In this document: positions 36,176 to 45,750 of the stretch, piece after piece | Numbering within the stretch: the first letter of the stretch is position 1 | Layout of the letters: each line of letters opens with the position of its first letter | Source: Pedobacter sp. R20-19 | GTDB taxonomy: Bacteria; Bacteroidota; Bacteroidia; Sphingobacteriales; Sphingobacteriaceae | Assembly (NCBI RefSeq): GCF_000708265.2 | Contig: NZ_JCKI01000002.1 | Span: 1-64,000, forward strand | Length of the DNA: 64,000 bases | Direction: 5' to 3' | The notes under the pieces: generated by a model | The model's input: the letters and a program-made list of their open reading frames with translations, nothing else | Told to the model about the DNA's origin: nothing | Database searches by the model: none | Made by a program: the position numbers and the translations under genes

Positions 36176-38764
36176 AATCTTCAACACGGTAAAAGAATAA
36201 GCAGGAAGCTTTAATGCATCACTTATATTTACACTTGAAGTGACCGGTTTGATCAGTCGCACTGATGGATTGCCGAAAATTTCAGTTTTTGTGGCCATAT
36301 GATCACTTTTAGTCTGATCGCCCAGATCAAGCGTAGTATTCACTTCAACAGGTAACAAGTTAACTAATTTGACGAAAAGTTCGTTGGTTTGCGTGTTTTT
36401 TACGACAGAAAAGGCTATTCGTTTACTCACCTGATCCTGATCATTTGATAATTTTATTTCACCAGGTAGATATTTATCGCCCGCATTGTTGCCATAAAGT
36501 TGCTGCACAAAATAACCTGTTGTTGGTTTTACTTCACTATTGTTAAAATAAATTAAATCCGGATTCCATTGTGTATGTCCTTCTTTTGCAATCAGTGGCG
36601 CATAAGAAGCCATGCTCACTACATCTCCGTTTCTTTCCAATGCTGTTAAATATAAGGCTTCAGCCAAAGCCGTTTCCAGATTGGTTTTATTTCCTCCTGG
36701 CAAACTTGCCGCATATTCACCTAAATAAACTTTTGATTTTGAACGATCGTAATGATCATAAAAGTTCTGGTTATTAATAAACCATCCGGGCGACTGATAA
36801 TAATGTTCATCAATAATCGGAACTTTTAAATCCGTGGCAATTTTCCAGCCTTCCTCATAATCAGTACCTTCAAAAAATGGGCCTGCTGTACCAATAATCG
36901 TAATTTCAGGATGTTTTTTTTGTAGTGCCTTATAAATCAATGTAAAGCGTTCCTTAAATACCTGGGTAATCTGGTCTTCATTTCCAATTCCTATATATTT
37001 TAAATTAAAGGGTTTCGGGTGACCTGCTTCAGCTCTTTTTTTGCCCCATGTAGTATTCACATCGCCATTGGCATATTCTACCAAATCTACAATATCCTGA
37101 ATATACTGGTCCATCTCTTCCATCGGGATTCCGCCTTGCTGACCGCCACCACCTGTGCCTGAGTTTTGGCAAGGCACTGCTGCGGCAATTACTGGAACGG
37201 GGGCCGCACCAATGTCTTCACAAAACTGGAAGTATTCAAAATAGCCTAATCCCATGGTTTGATGATAGCCCCAAAGGTTGCGGTCTGGTTTCCGTGTTTC
37301 TAAATCACCGATCGTGTTTTTCCATTTGTAAATATTCTGAATACCATCCCCATGCGCTAAACATCCACCAGGAAAGCGAACAAATTTGGGATGAATATCG
37401 GCAATTAGTGAAGCAAGATCATCCCTTAAGCCATTCTTATGCCCTTTAAAAGTTTTCTGAGGAAATAAGGAAACCATATCAAAAGCAAATTTTCCGGTAG
37501 CCAGTGGTATGATTTCCAGTCTGGCATCTGTTGCATCTGCTGATGGATAGAAAGTGCCACTTACCTTTTTCCAGAAAGTGTTATTTTTTAAAGTAAGTTT
37601 AGCTAGAATACCCTTTGTATCGCTTACTAAACGCACTTCAAAACCAGCAGTATGGCCAGCCAATTGCCGGCTGAAAGCAGAAAAAAGATAGGCTTCTCCT
37701 TTTTTAACTGCTATCCCATCAAAACCCGTATTGCTTAATGCGGCACCTGTAACTTTAACATCCAGAACAGCGTAATGCGGATTATTTCGATGAATAGGGG
37801 CAATTGAATCTACCGTAAAAGTGGTTTGATCTCCTTTTAACTTCCATGCAAAAGTGCTGTTCCAGTTTTTATCATTATAAGATTTATCACTGGGTTGATA
37901 TTCAAATCCTCTGTTCTGAATCAATTCGGCGTAAAGCCCACCGTCTGCAGCATAATTAATATCTTCAAAAAATATACCCGTAAGCATATTGCTGATGGCT
38001 TTTGCACCTTTTGTATCAACGGTGATTTTAGCATCAACAGGTTTTAATCCAGCAAATCTTTGTGCATCATCTTTGGTTGTTTCGCTGTTTTGTCTGGATT
38101 TGTATTGCTGTAAGTCGTAGTTCTGTTGAAGCTCTTTTATCACTGACCAGGCCACATAATGGGATTGCCCAATGGCATTACCTGAAATATTTGCTGTTTT
38201 ATTCGCATCATTAAATGCTGATAGCGAGACTTCAACAGCTTTTTCATAAGTGATGAAATCCTTCGTTTTGGTTTGAAAATGTTTGCCAGCTATGTCAGCA
38301 TAAGTGATAGAATATTCATCTTTCAGCTGGTTGTAATTAACAACAGGTTTTAGTACATTTTTCCCCATGGCAACATACGGATAATGTTGCGGGCCCCAGT
38401 TTATTAAATTTTTAGAAGTGGCTATAGCAAATTGATTGGTCTGATCATTTAAACTCCATGCACAAACCCATTCGCCATTTCTTCCCCTGATTACATAAGG
38501 CGTAATCATCTTTTTTTCACTTCCCCACCTGCCATAATCGCTTTTCAAAAACAGGTAACCATTGCCGATTGGTGTCCAGTTGGTCTGATCACGACTCCAG
38601 GCGAAGCGCAGGCCATTCGCATTGTAAGAAAATAGATAAGCAGAATCTGGTTCATCCGTTAATTTATTTTCTTTTGCCATTAAACCGGTTGACATGAGCA
38701 ATAAACTAGTTGTAGCAGGAAAAATTATAGCAAATAAAAAGTGGAATCTAAAGTGAAACTTCAT
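36161..38764 (-). CDS. GH51 alpha-L-arabinofuranosidase with N-terminal propeller-like region
   Basis: 867 aa, secreted (hydrophobic N-terminus to about residue 31). Residues about 40-240 look like GH43-type propeller blades (FAWSRDQTNWTPI, FAIATSKNLINWGP), probably incomplete. The GH51 part follows from about 245: KGAKAISNMLTGIFFEDINYAADGG, a beta-sandwich insert, then the barrel. Catalytic Glu596 (IGIGNEDQ) is the acid/base and Glu683 (YLGEYAA) the nucleophile. The C-terminal beta domain ends the chain. Such enzymes release alpha-L-arabinofuranose from arabinan or arabinoxylan. The last codons fall in an intergenic repeat copy. Confidence 0.9.
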   Translation of the reverse strand: MKFHFRFHFLFAIIFPATTSLLLMSTGLMAKENKLTDEPDSAYLFSYNANGLRFAWSRDQTNWTPIGNGYLFLKSDYGRWGSEKKMITPYVIRGRNGEWVCAWSLNDQTNQFAIATSKNLINWGPQHYPYVAMGKNVLKPVVNYNQLKDEYSITYADIAGKHFQTKTKDFITYEKAVEVSLSAFNDANKTANISGNAIGQSHYVAWSVIKELQQNYDLQQYKSRQNSETTKDDAQRFAGLKPVDAKITVDTKGAKAISNMLTGIFFEDINYAADGGLYAELIQNRGFEYQPSDKSYNDKNWNSTFAWKLKGDQTTFTVDSIAPIHRNNPHYAVLDVKVTGAALSNTGFDGIAVKKGEAYLFSAFSRQLAGHTAGFEVRLVSDTKGILAKLTLKNNTFWKKVSGTFYPSADATDARLEIIPLATGKFAFDMVSLFPQKTFKGHKNGLRDDLASLIADIHPKFVRFPGGCLAHGDGIQNIYKWKNTIGDLETRKPDRNLWGYHQTMGLGYFEYFQFCEDIGAAPVPVIAAAVPCQNSGTGGGGQQGGIPMEEMDQYIQDIVDLVEYANGDVNTTWGKKRAEAGHPKPFNLKYIGIGNEDQITQVFKERFTLIYKALQKKHPEITIIGTAGPFFEGTDYEEGWKIATDLKVPIIDEHYYQSPGWFINNQNFYDHYDRSKSKVYLGEYAASLPGGNKTNLETALAEALYLTALERNGDVVSMASYAPLIAKEGHTQWNPDLIYFNNSEVKPTTGYFVQQLYGNNAGDKYLPGEIKLSNDQDQVSKRIAFSVVKNTQTNELFVKLVNLLPVEVNTTLDLGDQTKSDHMATKTEIFGNPSVRLIKPVTSSVNISDALKLPAYSFTVLKIKLLK

Positions 38765-38868
38765 TGGTCTGCAATTATTTGGTTAAATGCGCAGACCAAA
38801 ATAAATAATAATCGTTAAACTAACGATTATTATTTATTATTAATTTAGTTGCTATGTGATTATCAGAA

Positions 38869-40131
38869 CTATTCCTTCAATAAGGCATCAATTTCTGCAT
38901 TAAATTCTTTCACAAAATCAGTATAATATTTTCCGGTAGCTGGTCCGCTGTATCCGGTGTGAATTTGTGCTACCTCACCTTTTTTATTAATGATGATGGT
39001 GGTTGGGAAAGAGACAAAATTATTTAGCGCTGGCAATGATTCGGCTACTATTTTTTTATCTGGTGTGCCCGCAATGACCTGGTCATATTGAATATCAAAT
39101 TTTTCTCTGAATCGGGTTAAAGCTTTCCGTACATAGGCTGAATCTAGTTGTCTTTCATAATGAATGCCGATTATTTCTACACCACGACTACGGTTTTTCT
39201 TATACCAGGGCGCAATAAAGGATGCTTCATCCACACAGTTCGGGCACCAGGTACCTGTAATGGTTAGAATGACCACTTTATTTTTAAATTTTTCATCACT
39301 AAGCGACACTTTTTTCCCGTTTACATCCGGAAAGGAGAAATCAAGTGTTTTGTAACCATCCTTTAGAAAAGTCAATTTATAAGCATCAGGTAAGGCTGCA
39401 TTTTGGTTTTGTTTTCCTGTGAAGGGAGTATTTCCTCTTGCGCTAACTGTTTCTCCTGTTATGGTTCCATCCTTAGAAAAACTTCCTTTGTAATAGGATG
39501 GACTGGAGCCAATAAAGCTTGATAAATAAAAATCATTGCCTTCAACAATTCCTTCCAGGTAACGTGAATCGCCCGTTACTCTTAAAAATGTTCCGGTAAT
39601 TTTATTGCCGTTCTGTTTAAAAAGTCCGACTGCATTTTCATCTTTTCCGGTAGGCGATTTGAAAGTGACATCGTATTTGCCAGAGAAATCTGCTGTTGCA
39701 TTATTGCCCTTAGGTTTGAAACGATATAGATTCCCTCTGGTTGCATTTACGGCCAAAGGTTTACCGGAACCATCTTGTTTCCTAAGTGCTCCTACCAGCG
39801 AATCACCTGCTATTTTAAAGGCAAGTTCATTATCAAACTGATCCAAAGCAACCAAAATGGAATCTGCAGTTTGTTTAACCACGCCACCATCAAAGCGTTC
39901 TTCACCATTCAAAAAGATCAAATGAGGCTTAGCATCACTTTTTGTAATTTCAAAATTAAAAGGAACTTCAACGCCGGGTTTAATTTCAAATACGCCTCGC
40001 CATTTGCCGTTCGGTACGAATGATGTAGATAATTTATGCGCAGTAGTTAATTGTTTTTTTTGGGTTTGTGCTTGTAAAATCTGCGACAGCATAAACGCCG
40101 GTAACAGAAATAGTAATGATTTTATATTCAT
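38869..40131 (-). CDS. TlpA/ResA-like thioredoxin-fold protein, secreted
   Basis: 420 aa. A signal peptide precedes residue 22 (LSQILQAQTQ). Residues about 25-245 form a beta-rich N-terminal region without a recognised name, and the C-terminal redoxin domain starts near 265. The redox motif WCPNC places the two cysteines at 296 and 299 (GTWCPNCVDEA), and the cis-proline region reads NNFVSFPTTIIINKKGEV. Such proteins reduce or exchange disulfides in the periplasm. The ATG at 40131 is chosen because the longer frame to 40176 adds 15 residues before the signal peptide. Confidence 0.87.
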   Translation of the reverse strand: MNIKSLLFLLPAFMLSQILQAQTQKKQLTTAHKLSTSFVPNGKWRGVFEIKPGVEVPFNFEITKSDAKPHLIFLNGEERFDGGVVKQTADSILVALDQFDNELAFKIAGDSLVGALRKQDGSGKPLAVNATRGNLYRFKPKGNNATADFSGKYDVTFKSPTGKDENAVGLFKQNGNKITGTFLRVTGDSRYLEGIVEGNDFYLSSFIGSSPSYYKGSFSKDGTITGETVSARGNTPFTGKQNQNAALPDAYKLTFLKDGYKTLDFSFPDVNGKKVSLSDEKFKNKVVILTITGTWCPNCVDEASFIAPWYKKNRSRGVEIIGIHYERQLDSAYVRKALTRFREKFDIQYDQVIAGTPDKKIVAESLPALNNFVSFPTTIIINKKGEVAQIHTGYSGPATGKYYTDFVKEFNAEIDALLKE

Positions 40132-40216
40132 GTGATATTTAAGATCTATTGATAACGAGACAAATGTAAGCATCATAAAAGCATGGAAAAAATATTTTCA
40201 ATAAAATCTATAGAAT

Positions 40217-40248
40217 TTGTAGTCATTATGATTTTTATATTATCTTTG
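40217..40248 (+). promoter_or_regulatory. Promoter of the SAM riboswitch-SusC/D transcript
   Basis: TTG at 40217-40219 and TATCTTTG at 40241-40248 are 21 nt apart, matching the Bacteroidota sigma-ABfr consensus. Transcription would begin around 40254, a little before the riboswitch P1 helix. Confidence 0.75.
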
Positions 40249-40267
40249 CCGCAGTTATTTTAAAATG

Positions 40268-40364
40268 CTTATCAAGAAAGGTGGAGGGAATGGCCCTGTG
40301 AAACCTTAGCAACCAGCCTGAATTGGATATGGTGCTAATTCCATCCCGAAGTAATTTGGGTAAG
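40268..40364 (+). ncRNA. SAM-I (S-box) riboswitch
   Basis: The S-box core is unmistakable: cttatcaagaaaggtggagg, then gaaaccttagcaacc, then ggtgctaattcc. P1 pairs cttatc (40268-40273) with ggtaag (40359-40364), and P4 is the cccgaag...tttggg hairpin. It binds S-adenosylmethionine and normally shuts off downstream genes when SAM is plentiful. A terminator follows at 40405. Confidence 0.93.
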
Positions 40365-40404
40365 TTAAGTCAGTTGAATGCAAAGTATTAATTTAATATA
40401 TGAG

Positions 40405-40437
40405 AGCACTCCTGATTTTACGGGCGTGCTTTTTTTG
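40405..40437 (+). terminator. Riboswitch expression-platform terminator
   Basis: The arms agcactcctg (40405-40414) and cgggcgtgct (40421-40430) form a 10-bp stem with one mismatch and a T-G pair, followed by a run of T. It sits 40 nt after the SAM aptamer and is the likely off-switch. I could not identify the competing antiterminator pairing. Confidence 0.8.
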
Positions 40438-40492
40438 TAGATCAGCTTCGCCAGAAATGGTAAGTAAGAGTTATATAGTTAAAAACAATTTG

Positions 40493-40594
40493 ATGGAAAA
40501 AACTAACAAAAAACAATCTATTCACTCAGGTCATTTAAAAACTTTTTTGAGCCTTCGAATGTGCAAGGGTATTTGTTGCTGTATGAGGCTATAA
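40493..40594 (+). CDS. Possible Cys/Met-rich leader peptide (33 codons)
   Basis: A short frame, MEKTNKKQSIHSGHLKTF followed by LSLRMCKGICCCMRL, lies between the riboswitch terminator and susC. Nine codons near the end (residues 23-31) include four Cys and two Met codons, with three Cys in a row, a composition expected of a ribosome-mediated sensor of sulfur amino acids. The frame is open further upstream to 40400, but that part overlaps the terminator hairpin. No clear second terminator follows, so the control mechanism is unresolved. This is inference from composition and position. Confidence 0.5.
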   Translation: MEKTNKKQSIHSGHLKTFLSLRMCKGICCCMRL

Positions 40595-40721
40595 ATACCA
40601 AACCAATAATTAAAATCAATCAATATTCACGTTTGTAAAAAAATCGCCTGGTAGCGAAGTGGAATTATTTTGCCCTGATTTTTTACATTCCTCATTTAAC
40701 TTATCATTAATCAATCCTATT

Positions 40722-43700
40722 ATGTTAAAAAAAATTAAGCTATTGGCAATAGTATGCTTGCTTTTGCTTTCCTCACTCGTGCATGCCCAAGATATCAGTG
40801 TTTCCGGTACGGTTAAAAGCGCTTCAGGAGAAACATTACCAGGTGTTTCTGTATTTGTTAAGGGTACCAAACAAGCCGTAACAACCAACAATAATGGTGC
40901 TTTTACTATTTCAATTAATGGAAAAGGTACACTGGTTTTTTCCTATATCGGTTTCGCTACCAAAGAGATATTGGTTACCGAAAGTTCAAATACATTAAAT
41001 GTTACTTTAAGTGACGGTGAAAATGCATTAGACGAAGTGGTGGTGACTGCATTAGGTATCTCTAAGCAGAAAAAATCATTGGGTTATGCCATTCAGGAAG
41101 TAAAAGGTGAGAATTTAACGGAAGCAAGGGAAACAAATCTGGTAAACGCGCTTGCCGGTAAAGTTGCAGGGGTAAGGGTAACCAATAGCCAAGGCGATAT
41201 GGGTTCTTCCCGTGTAGTCATTAGAGGTGAAACTTCTATCGCCGGAAATAATCAGCCACTTTTTGTAGTTGATGGGATTCCGGTAGATAATTCGCAGCTT
41301 AATTCGGCCGGTGCGAGAGATTATGCCAATGCCATTTCAGATATTAATCCCAATGACATTGAATCCATCAGTGTGTTAAAAGGTCCAAATGCGGCCGCTT
41401 TATATGGTTCTAGGGCAGCAGCCGGTGTGATTATCATTAAAACCAAATCTGGAAAATCGAAAAAAGGATTGGGGATATCTTTTAATTCTAATGCAGTAAT
41501 GGAAAGTATCTTAACCTTGCCAAAATATCAGGATGTATTCGGGCAAGGATCGGAAGGGAAATTTAGCTATGTGGATGGTAAAGGTGCCGGCATAAACGAT
41601 GGTGTTGATGAAAGCTGGGGGCCAAGAATGGATGGCAGATTAATTCCGCAGTTCTTTTCAAAAGGGGTAGCGGTTCCATTTGTAGCCCATCCTGATAACG
41701 TAAGGGACTTCTTCCAAACGGGTTACTCATTAACTAACGGCATTTCAATTGAAGATGCTGGAGAGAAATTTGATTATCGATTATCTTATAATAACCTCAA
41801 GCAGGTAGGTATCGTACCCAATTCTGGTCAGGGTAAAAACTCATTTACTTTAAATACTACTTTACGTTTAACACCTAAACTAACCATTACGGCCAATGCC
41901 AATTATAGCAAACTTGGCGCTGATAACCTGCCTGGAACCGGCGGATCAAGATCAACCAGTACCATGTTGCAGTTTGCCTGGTTTGGTAGGCAGGTTGACA
42001 TTAACCAATTAAAAAATTACCTGGATGAAAATGGCAATACCTTCAACTGGAATAACAGTTATTACAGCAATCCTTATTGGGTAGCCTATGAAAATACGGT
42101 GTCTCAAAGTAGAAATCGATTAATTGGAAGTATTGGTTTAAACTATAAGATTATTGATGGACTGAACTTCAATTTTCGTACAGGAACAGATTATTATAAT
42201 GACCGCAGGAAAATTAAAATTGCCTATGGTACTAATGGAACGCCATTTGGATCGTATACCGAAAGTGCTTTTACGGTGAATGAAAATAATACCGATGCTA
42301 CTTTAAATTATTCAAAGCAATTAAATGATGATTTTAGCTTAGATGTGTTGTTGGGTGGTAATATCCGAACCAGTTATATTGAACAGAACGATCAAAGTGC
42401 ACCACGTTTGGCTGTTGCTGGCTTATATACGTTAAACAATTCCAGAGATCCTTTAACTTCATCTAATAATTACAGTAAATTAAAATCTTACAGCGGTTAT
42501 GCATCCGGGCAGATTGGTTTTAGAAATTACCTTTTTGCCAATATTACGGCCCGTAATGATTGGTCGTCTACTTTGCCTGCTCAAAACCGCTCCTATTTTT
42601 ATCCGTCTTTTAATGGAAGTTTGGTACTTACCGAAGCTTTTGATATAAAAAGCGCAGTGCTGGATTACGCAAAAATACGTGGTGGCTGGTCTAAGGTAGG
42701 TAAGGATACCTCTCCTTATCGTTTAACCAATACTTACAGTTTCTCTGCGCCTTTTGGAGCAAGTCCACAGCTTAGCCCATCCGGAACAGATTTCGACCCA
42801 AATCTAAAATCAGAAACCACCACCTCATCAGAATTAGGTGCTGAAGCGGTTTTATTTAATAAACGACTTCGTTTTGATGTGAGTTTATATAATACGAATA
42901 GTTACAACCAGATTTTAAATGTTGATGTGAGTCCAAGTACGGGTTTCAGATCGAAAAATATAAATGCCGGAAAAATTAATAATAAAGGTATTGAAGTTCA
43001 ACTGGGTATTACGCCGGTGAAAAAACAATTTACCTGGGATATTGATTTGAACTATGCGGCAAATAGAAGCAAAGTGGTTGAATTGGATCAGGAAGGTTTA
43101 CTGCAAAATTATGTAATAGCCACCAACTCTGCGCAAGTAATTGCTACAGTTGGTCAACCTTACGGAACACTTTTTGGCAATGCCTTTTTAAGAGATGGAA
43201 ATGGCAACATTGTGGTTAATGCTACAGGTGCCCCACAAACTGACCCCACTAAAAGAGCTTTAGGGAAATATACACCAGATTGGATTGGCGGAATTTCTAA
43301 TACTTTCAGCTACAAAGGTTTTAGTCTAGGCGTATTAATTGATGCCAGTTTTGGTGGATCTATTTACAATGGTACTTATTCTACAGGTACTTACACAGGC
43401 GTTTTAGCCTCTACATTGCCTGGAAGAGGTGCAGAATTTGGTGGAATTTCTTATTACTACCCAGGAAATTTAAAGGCAAATGGAGCGGTTAGATTAGCTA
43501 GTGGTGCCAGTGCGCCAGCAGGAGCAACCGTTTATGATGATGGGATGGTCTTTGATGGGGTAACCGCTGATGGAAAAAAGAACGATAAAATTCTTTCAGC
43601 ACAAACCTACTATAAATCATTCCGAACCATAGATGAGGCTAATATCTTTGATGCCTCTTATGTGAAACTTCGTGAAATAAAATTAAGCTACAATTTACCA

Positions 43701-43895
43701 GCAAAATGGATCAAGTCCCTGAATTTGCAAGGTGTATCTGTTGCCTTAGTAGGGAGGAATCTCGCCATTCTTCATCGCAACGTAGAAGATATTGATCCGG
43801 AAGTTGCCTTTAATACTGGCAATGGACAAGGTTTGGAGAGCCTTTCTAACCCAACCACACGTACTTACGGAATTAACCTGAACATTAAATTTTAA
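40722..43895 (+). CDS. SusC/RagA-type TonB-dependent outer membrane transporter
   Basis: 1057 aa from the ATG at 40722, directly before a signal peptide (LLLLSSLVHAQD). A carboxypeptidase-like domain (about 22-105, SGTVKSASGETLPGVSVFV) precedes the TonB box/plug region (about 115-235, ALDEVVVTALG, ALAGKVAGVRV, PLFVVDGIPVDN, GSRAAAGVIIIKTK) and the long barrel, which ends in an aromatic strand (YGINLNIKF). It forms the channel under the SusD-like lipoprotein encoded 10 bp later. The SAM riboswitch upstream suggests transport of a methionine- or sulfur-related nutrient, or of peptides, rather than a polysaccharide. No glycosidase genes follow in the operon. Confidence 0.93.
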   Translation: MLKKIKLLAIVCLLLLSSLVHAQDISVSGTVKSASGETLPGVSVFVKGTKQAVTTNNNGAFTISINGKGTLVFSYIGFATKEILVTESSNTLNVTLSDGENALDEVVVTALGISKQKKSLGYAIQEVKGENLTEARETNLVNALAGKVAGVRVTNSQGDMGSSRVVIRGETSIAGNNQPLFVVDGIPVDNSQLNSAGARDYANAISDINPNDIESISVLKGPNAAALYGSRAAAGVIIIKTKSGKSKKGLGISFNSNAVMESILTLPKYQDVFGQGSEGKFSYVDGKGAGINDGVDESWGPRMDGRLIPQFFSKGVAVPFVAHPDNVRDFFQTGYSLTNGISIEDAGEKFDYRLSYNNLKQVGIVPNSGQGKNSFTLNTTLRLTPKLTITANANYSKLGADNLPGTGGSRSTSTMLQFAWFGRQVDINQLKNYLDENGNTFNWNNSYYSNPYWVAYENTVSQSRNRLIGSIGLNYKIIDGLNFNFRTGTDYYNDRRKIKIAYGTNGTPFGSYTESAFTVNENNTDATLNYSKQLNDDFSLDVLLGGNIRTSYIEQNDQSAPRLAVAGLYTLNNSRDPLTSSNNYSKLKSYSGYASGQIGFRNYLFANITARNDWSSTLPAQNRSYFYPSFNGSLVLTEAFDIKSAVLDYAKIRGGWSKVGKDTSPYRLTNTYSFSAPFGASPQLSPSGTDFDPNLKSETTTSSELGAEAVLFNKRLRFDVSLYNTNSYNQILNVDVSPSTGFRSKNINAGKINNKGIEVQLGITPVKKQFTWDIDLNYAANRSKVVELDQEGLLQNYVIATNSAQVIATVGQPYGTLFGNAFLRDGNGNIVVNATGAPQTDPTKRALGKYTPDWIGGISNTFSYKGFSLGVLIDASFGGSIYNGTYSTGTYTGVLASTLPGRGAEFGGISYYYPGNLKANGAVRLASGASAPAGATVYDDGMVFDGVTADGKKNDKILSAQTYYKSFRTIDEANIFDASYVKLREIKLSYNLPAKWIKSLNLQGVSVALVGRNLAILHRNVEDIDPEVAFNTGNGQGLESLSNPTTRTYGINLNIKF

Positions 43896-43905
43896 TCTTC
43901 CTATC

Positions 43906-45339
43906 ATGAAAAAAAATATTATATATAGCCTGATTTCACTTTCTATTTTCGCAACATCCTGCAAAAAAGAATTGGATGAGGTCAACATTAACCCGAATGT
44001 AACCGAAAATGCACAGCCAGATTATTTATTAACTGCTGCCATCAAAAATACAGCAGATGCCTATTGGGGTACTACCAATAACATGAACTCCAGCCTGCTC
44101 TTTGTTCAGCAATGGGCAAAAGTACAGTATACGGAAGAAGATAGGTTTATTTATACCAATAGTAGCTTTACCACATTATGGTCTACTTTATATTCAACCA
44201 GTATTAACGGATTAAACAAGATTATAGAGATTGGAAATACAACCAGTAATCCAAATTATACGGGTGTGGCTTTAACTTTAAGATCCTGGTCGTTTTTGTT
44301 GCTTACTGATGCTTATGGTGATATTCCATATAGTCAGGCTGGAAAAATAAAAGAATTTATCACGCCAGCTTATGATAAACAAAAGGATGTTTATGACGGC
44401 TTACTCAAAGATTTGAAAACGGCAAAAAACACTTTAGATCCTTCCGGGAAAGCTATTGCCGGAGATGTGATTTACAATGGCAATATTACCAGATGGAAGA
44501 AATTGGCAAACTCGTTAAGGTTACGGATTGCGCTTCGAATAGCAGATCAGGAACCAGCTAAGGCGAAGCAAGTGTTAGACGATATTAAAAACGATGGTGA
44601 TGCTTATATTAGTGAGAACGCTGATATTGCCCAGTTAATTTATCAGAGTTCACCACAACAAAACCCGGTGAGTGCACTGTTTGATACCAGGGATGATTAC
44701 CGCATTAGCAAAACCATTGTAGATAAATTATTTAGTCTGAACGATCCACGTTTACCGGTTTATGCCAGTAAAACACAAACAGCTACGCCTGAAGAATATG
44801 TGGGTTTGCCTAATGGTTTAACCAATTCTGAAGCCAGCGGTATTGGTTTTGCTAAAACCTCCAAACCAGGAGCCTATTTCCTTACACCTCAATCACCGGC
44901 AGTAATTTTTAGTTATGCAGAATTATTGTTTGATCGGGCAGAAGCGGCAGCGAGAGGTTTCACTACCGAGAATGCAGCTGATTTATACCAGCAAGGGATT
45001 GTCGCTTCTTTAAAACAGTTTGGAGTGACTGATGCTTCAGTAGCCAGTTATGTGACACAGGCAGCTATTCAATACGACGCGACGAATTATAAAAAATCAA
45101 TCGGCGAACAAAAGTGGATTGCACTCTTCGGACAAGGCCTGGAAGCCTGGGCAGAAAGACGCAGATTGGATTATCCTCAACTTACGGCATCAGTTAATAC
45201 AGTTTTAAACGGACAAATTCCAGTACGCTTTATCTATCCCGGAACAGAACAATCATTAAACGGGCAGAGTTACAGGAATGCGGTAGCCAGTCAGGGAGCA
45301 GATTTGTTAACTACCAGGTTATGGTTTGATGTGAAATAA
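43906..45339 (+). CDS. SusD/RagB-like surface lipoprotein (SusD-like_2 type)
   Basis: 477 aa. Lipoprotein signal with Cys19 (SIFATSCKK). TPR-like helices typical of SusD follow, with SLRLRIALRIADQEPAKAKQVLDDI in the middle and family-typical segments LRSWSFLLLTDAYGDIPYSQAG and QKWIALFGQGLEAWAERRR. This matches the SusD-like_2 branch. It caps the SusC channel encoded just before and binds the ligand. It ends the transcript, followed by a strong terminator. Confidence 0.92.
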   Translation: MKKNIIYSLISLSIFATSCKKELDEVNINPNVTENAQPDYLLTAAIKNTADAYWGTTNNMNSSLLFVQQWAKVQYTEEDRFIYTNSSFTTLWSTLYSTSINGLNKIIEIGNTTSNPNYTGVALTLRSWSFLLLTDAYGDIPYSQAGKIKEFITPAYDKQKDVYDGLLKDLKTAKNTLDPSGKAIAGDVIYNGNITRWKKLANSLRLRIALRIADQEPAKAKQVLDDIKNDGDAYISENADIAQLIYQSSPQQNPVSALFDTRDDYRISKTIVDKLFSLNDPRLPVYASKTQTATPEEYVGLPNGLTNSEASGIGFAKTSKPGAYFLTPQSPAVIFSYAELLFDRAEAAARGFTTENAADLYQQGIVASLKQFGVTDASVASYVTQAAIQYDATNYKKSIGEQKWIALFGQGLEAWAERRRLDYPQLTASVNTVLNGQIPVRFIYPGTEQSLNGQSYRNAVASQGADLLTTRLWFDVK

Positions 45340-45358
45340 TATTAATGTAGAATTTTGA

Positions 45359-45389
45359 ACCCGCTTAGCATTCGCTAAGCGGGTTTTTT
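45359..45389 (+). terminator. Intrinsic terminator after the susC-susD pair
   Basis: Perfect 11-bp arms (acccgcttagc and its complement) around a 4-nt loop (attc), followed by tttttt. It closes the riboswitch-controlled unit 20 bp after the susD stop. Confidence 0.92.
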
Positions 45390-45408
45390 GTGCATTGTTC
45401 TCATTTAT

Positions 45409-45547
45409 GCTCACGCTCGTTTTTAACGAAAGTATAATGGTTGTATCTGTACCATAATATTATATCAATCAATCTTAAACTATAGAAAAGGTTGCTGACG
45501 ATACAATCGTAGAACTATAATGCGCTAGTTAGAAACGAGCGCAGGCG
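45409..45547. repeat. Palindrome-ended MITE-like element, copy 1
   Basis: Begins gctcacgctcgttt and ends gaaacgagcgcaggc, so the ends are inverted repeats. The interior holds gacgatacaatcgtagaactataatgcgct, almost identical in copies 2 and 3. It is shorter by about 20-30 bp than the others and is more diverged at its left end. Confidence 0.75.
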
Positions 45548-45571
45548 TTAATTATTCAAAATTTGCTTTTT

Positions 45572-45739
45572 ACTCACGCTCGTTTCCAACGAGCGTGTAA
45601 ATAGAAAGCCATATGTATGGCATAAAGCAATGTTTCTGTTGGTACTGTATGCCTCATCAGCCAATCTCAAATTACAGAAAAAGTTAATGACGATACAATC
45701 GTAGAACTATAATGCGCTCGTTAGAAACGAGCGCAGGCG
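45572..45739. repeat. Palindrome-ended MITE-like element, copy 2
   Basis: Begins ctcacgctcgtttcc with a local palindrome (gctcgtttccaacgagc) and ends with a gctcgttagaaacgagc palindrome, with about 135 bp between. The core gacgatacaatcgtagaactataatgcgctcgtt is shared with copy 1. No open frame long enough for a transposase is present. Confidence 0.8.
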
Positions 45740-45750
45740 CTAAACATTTT

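Noticed and set aside
40659..40721. Longer susC start at 40659
   Set aside because: The extra 21 residues precede a clear signal peptide at 40722, so they would block export.
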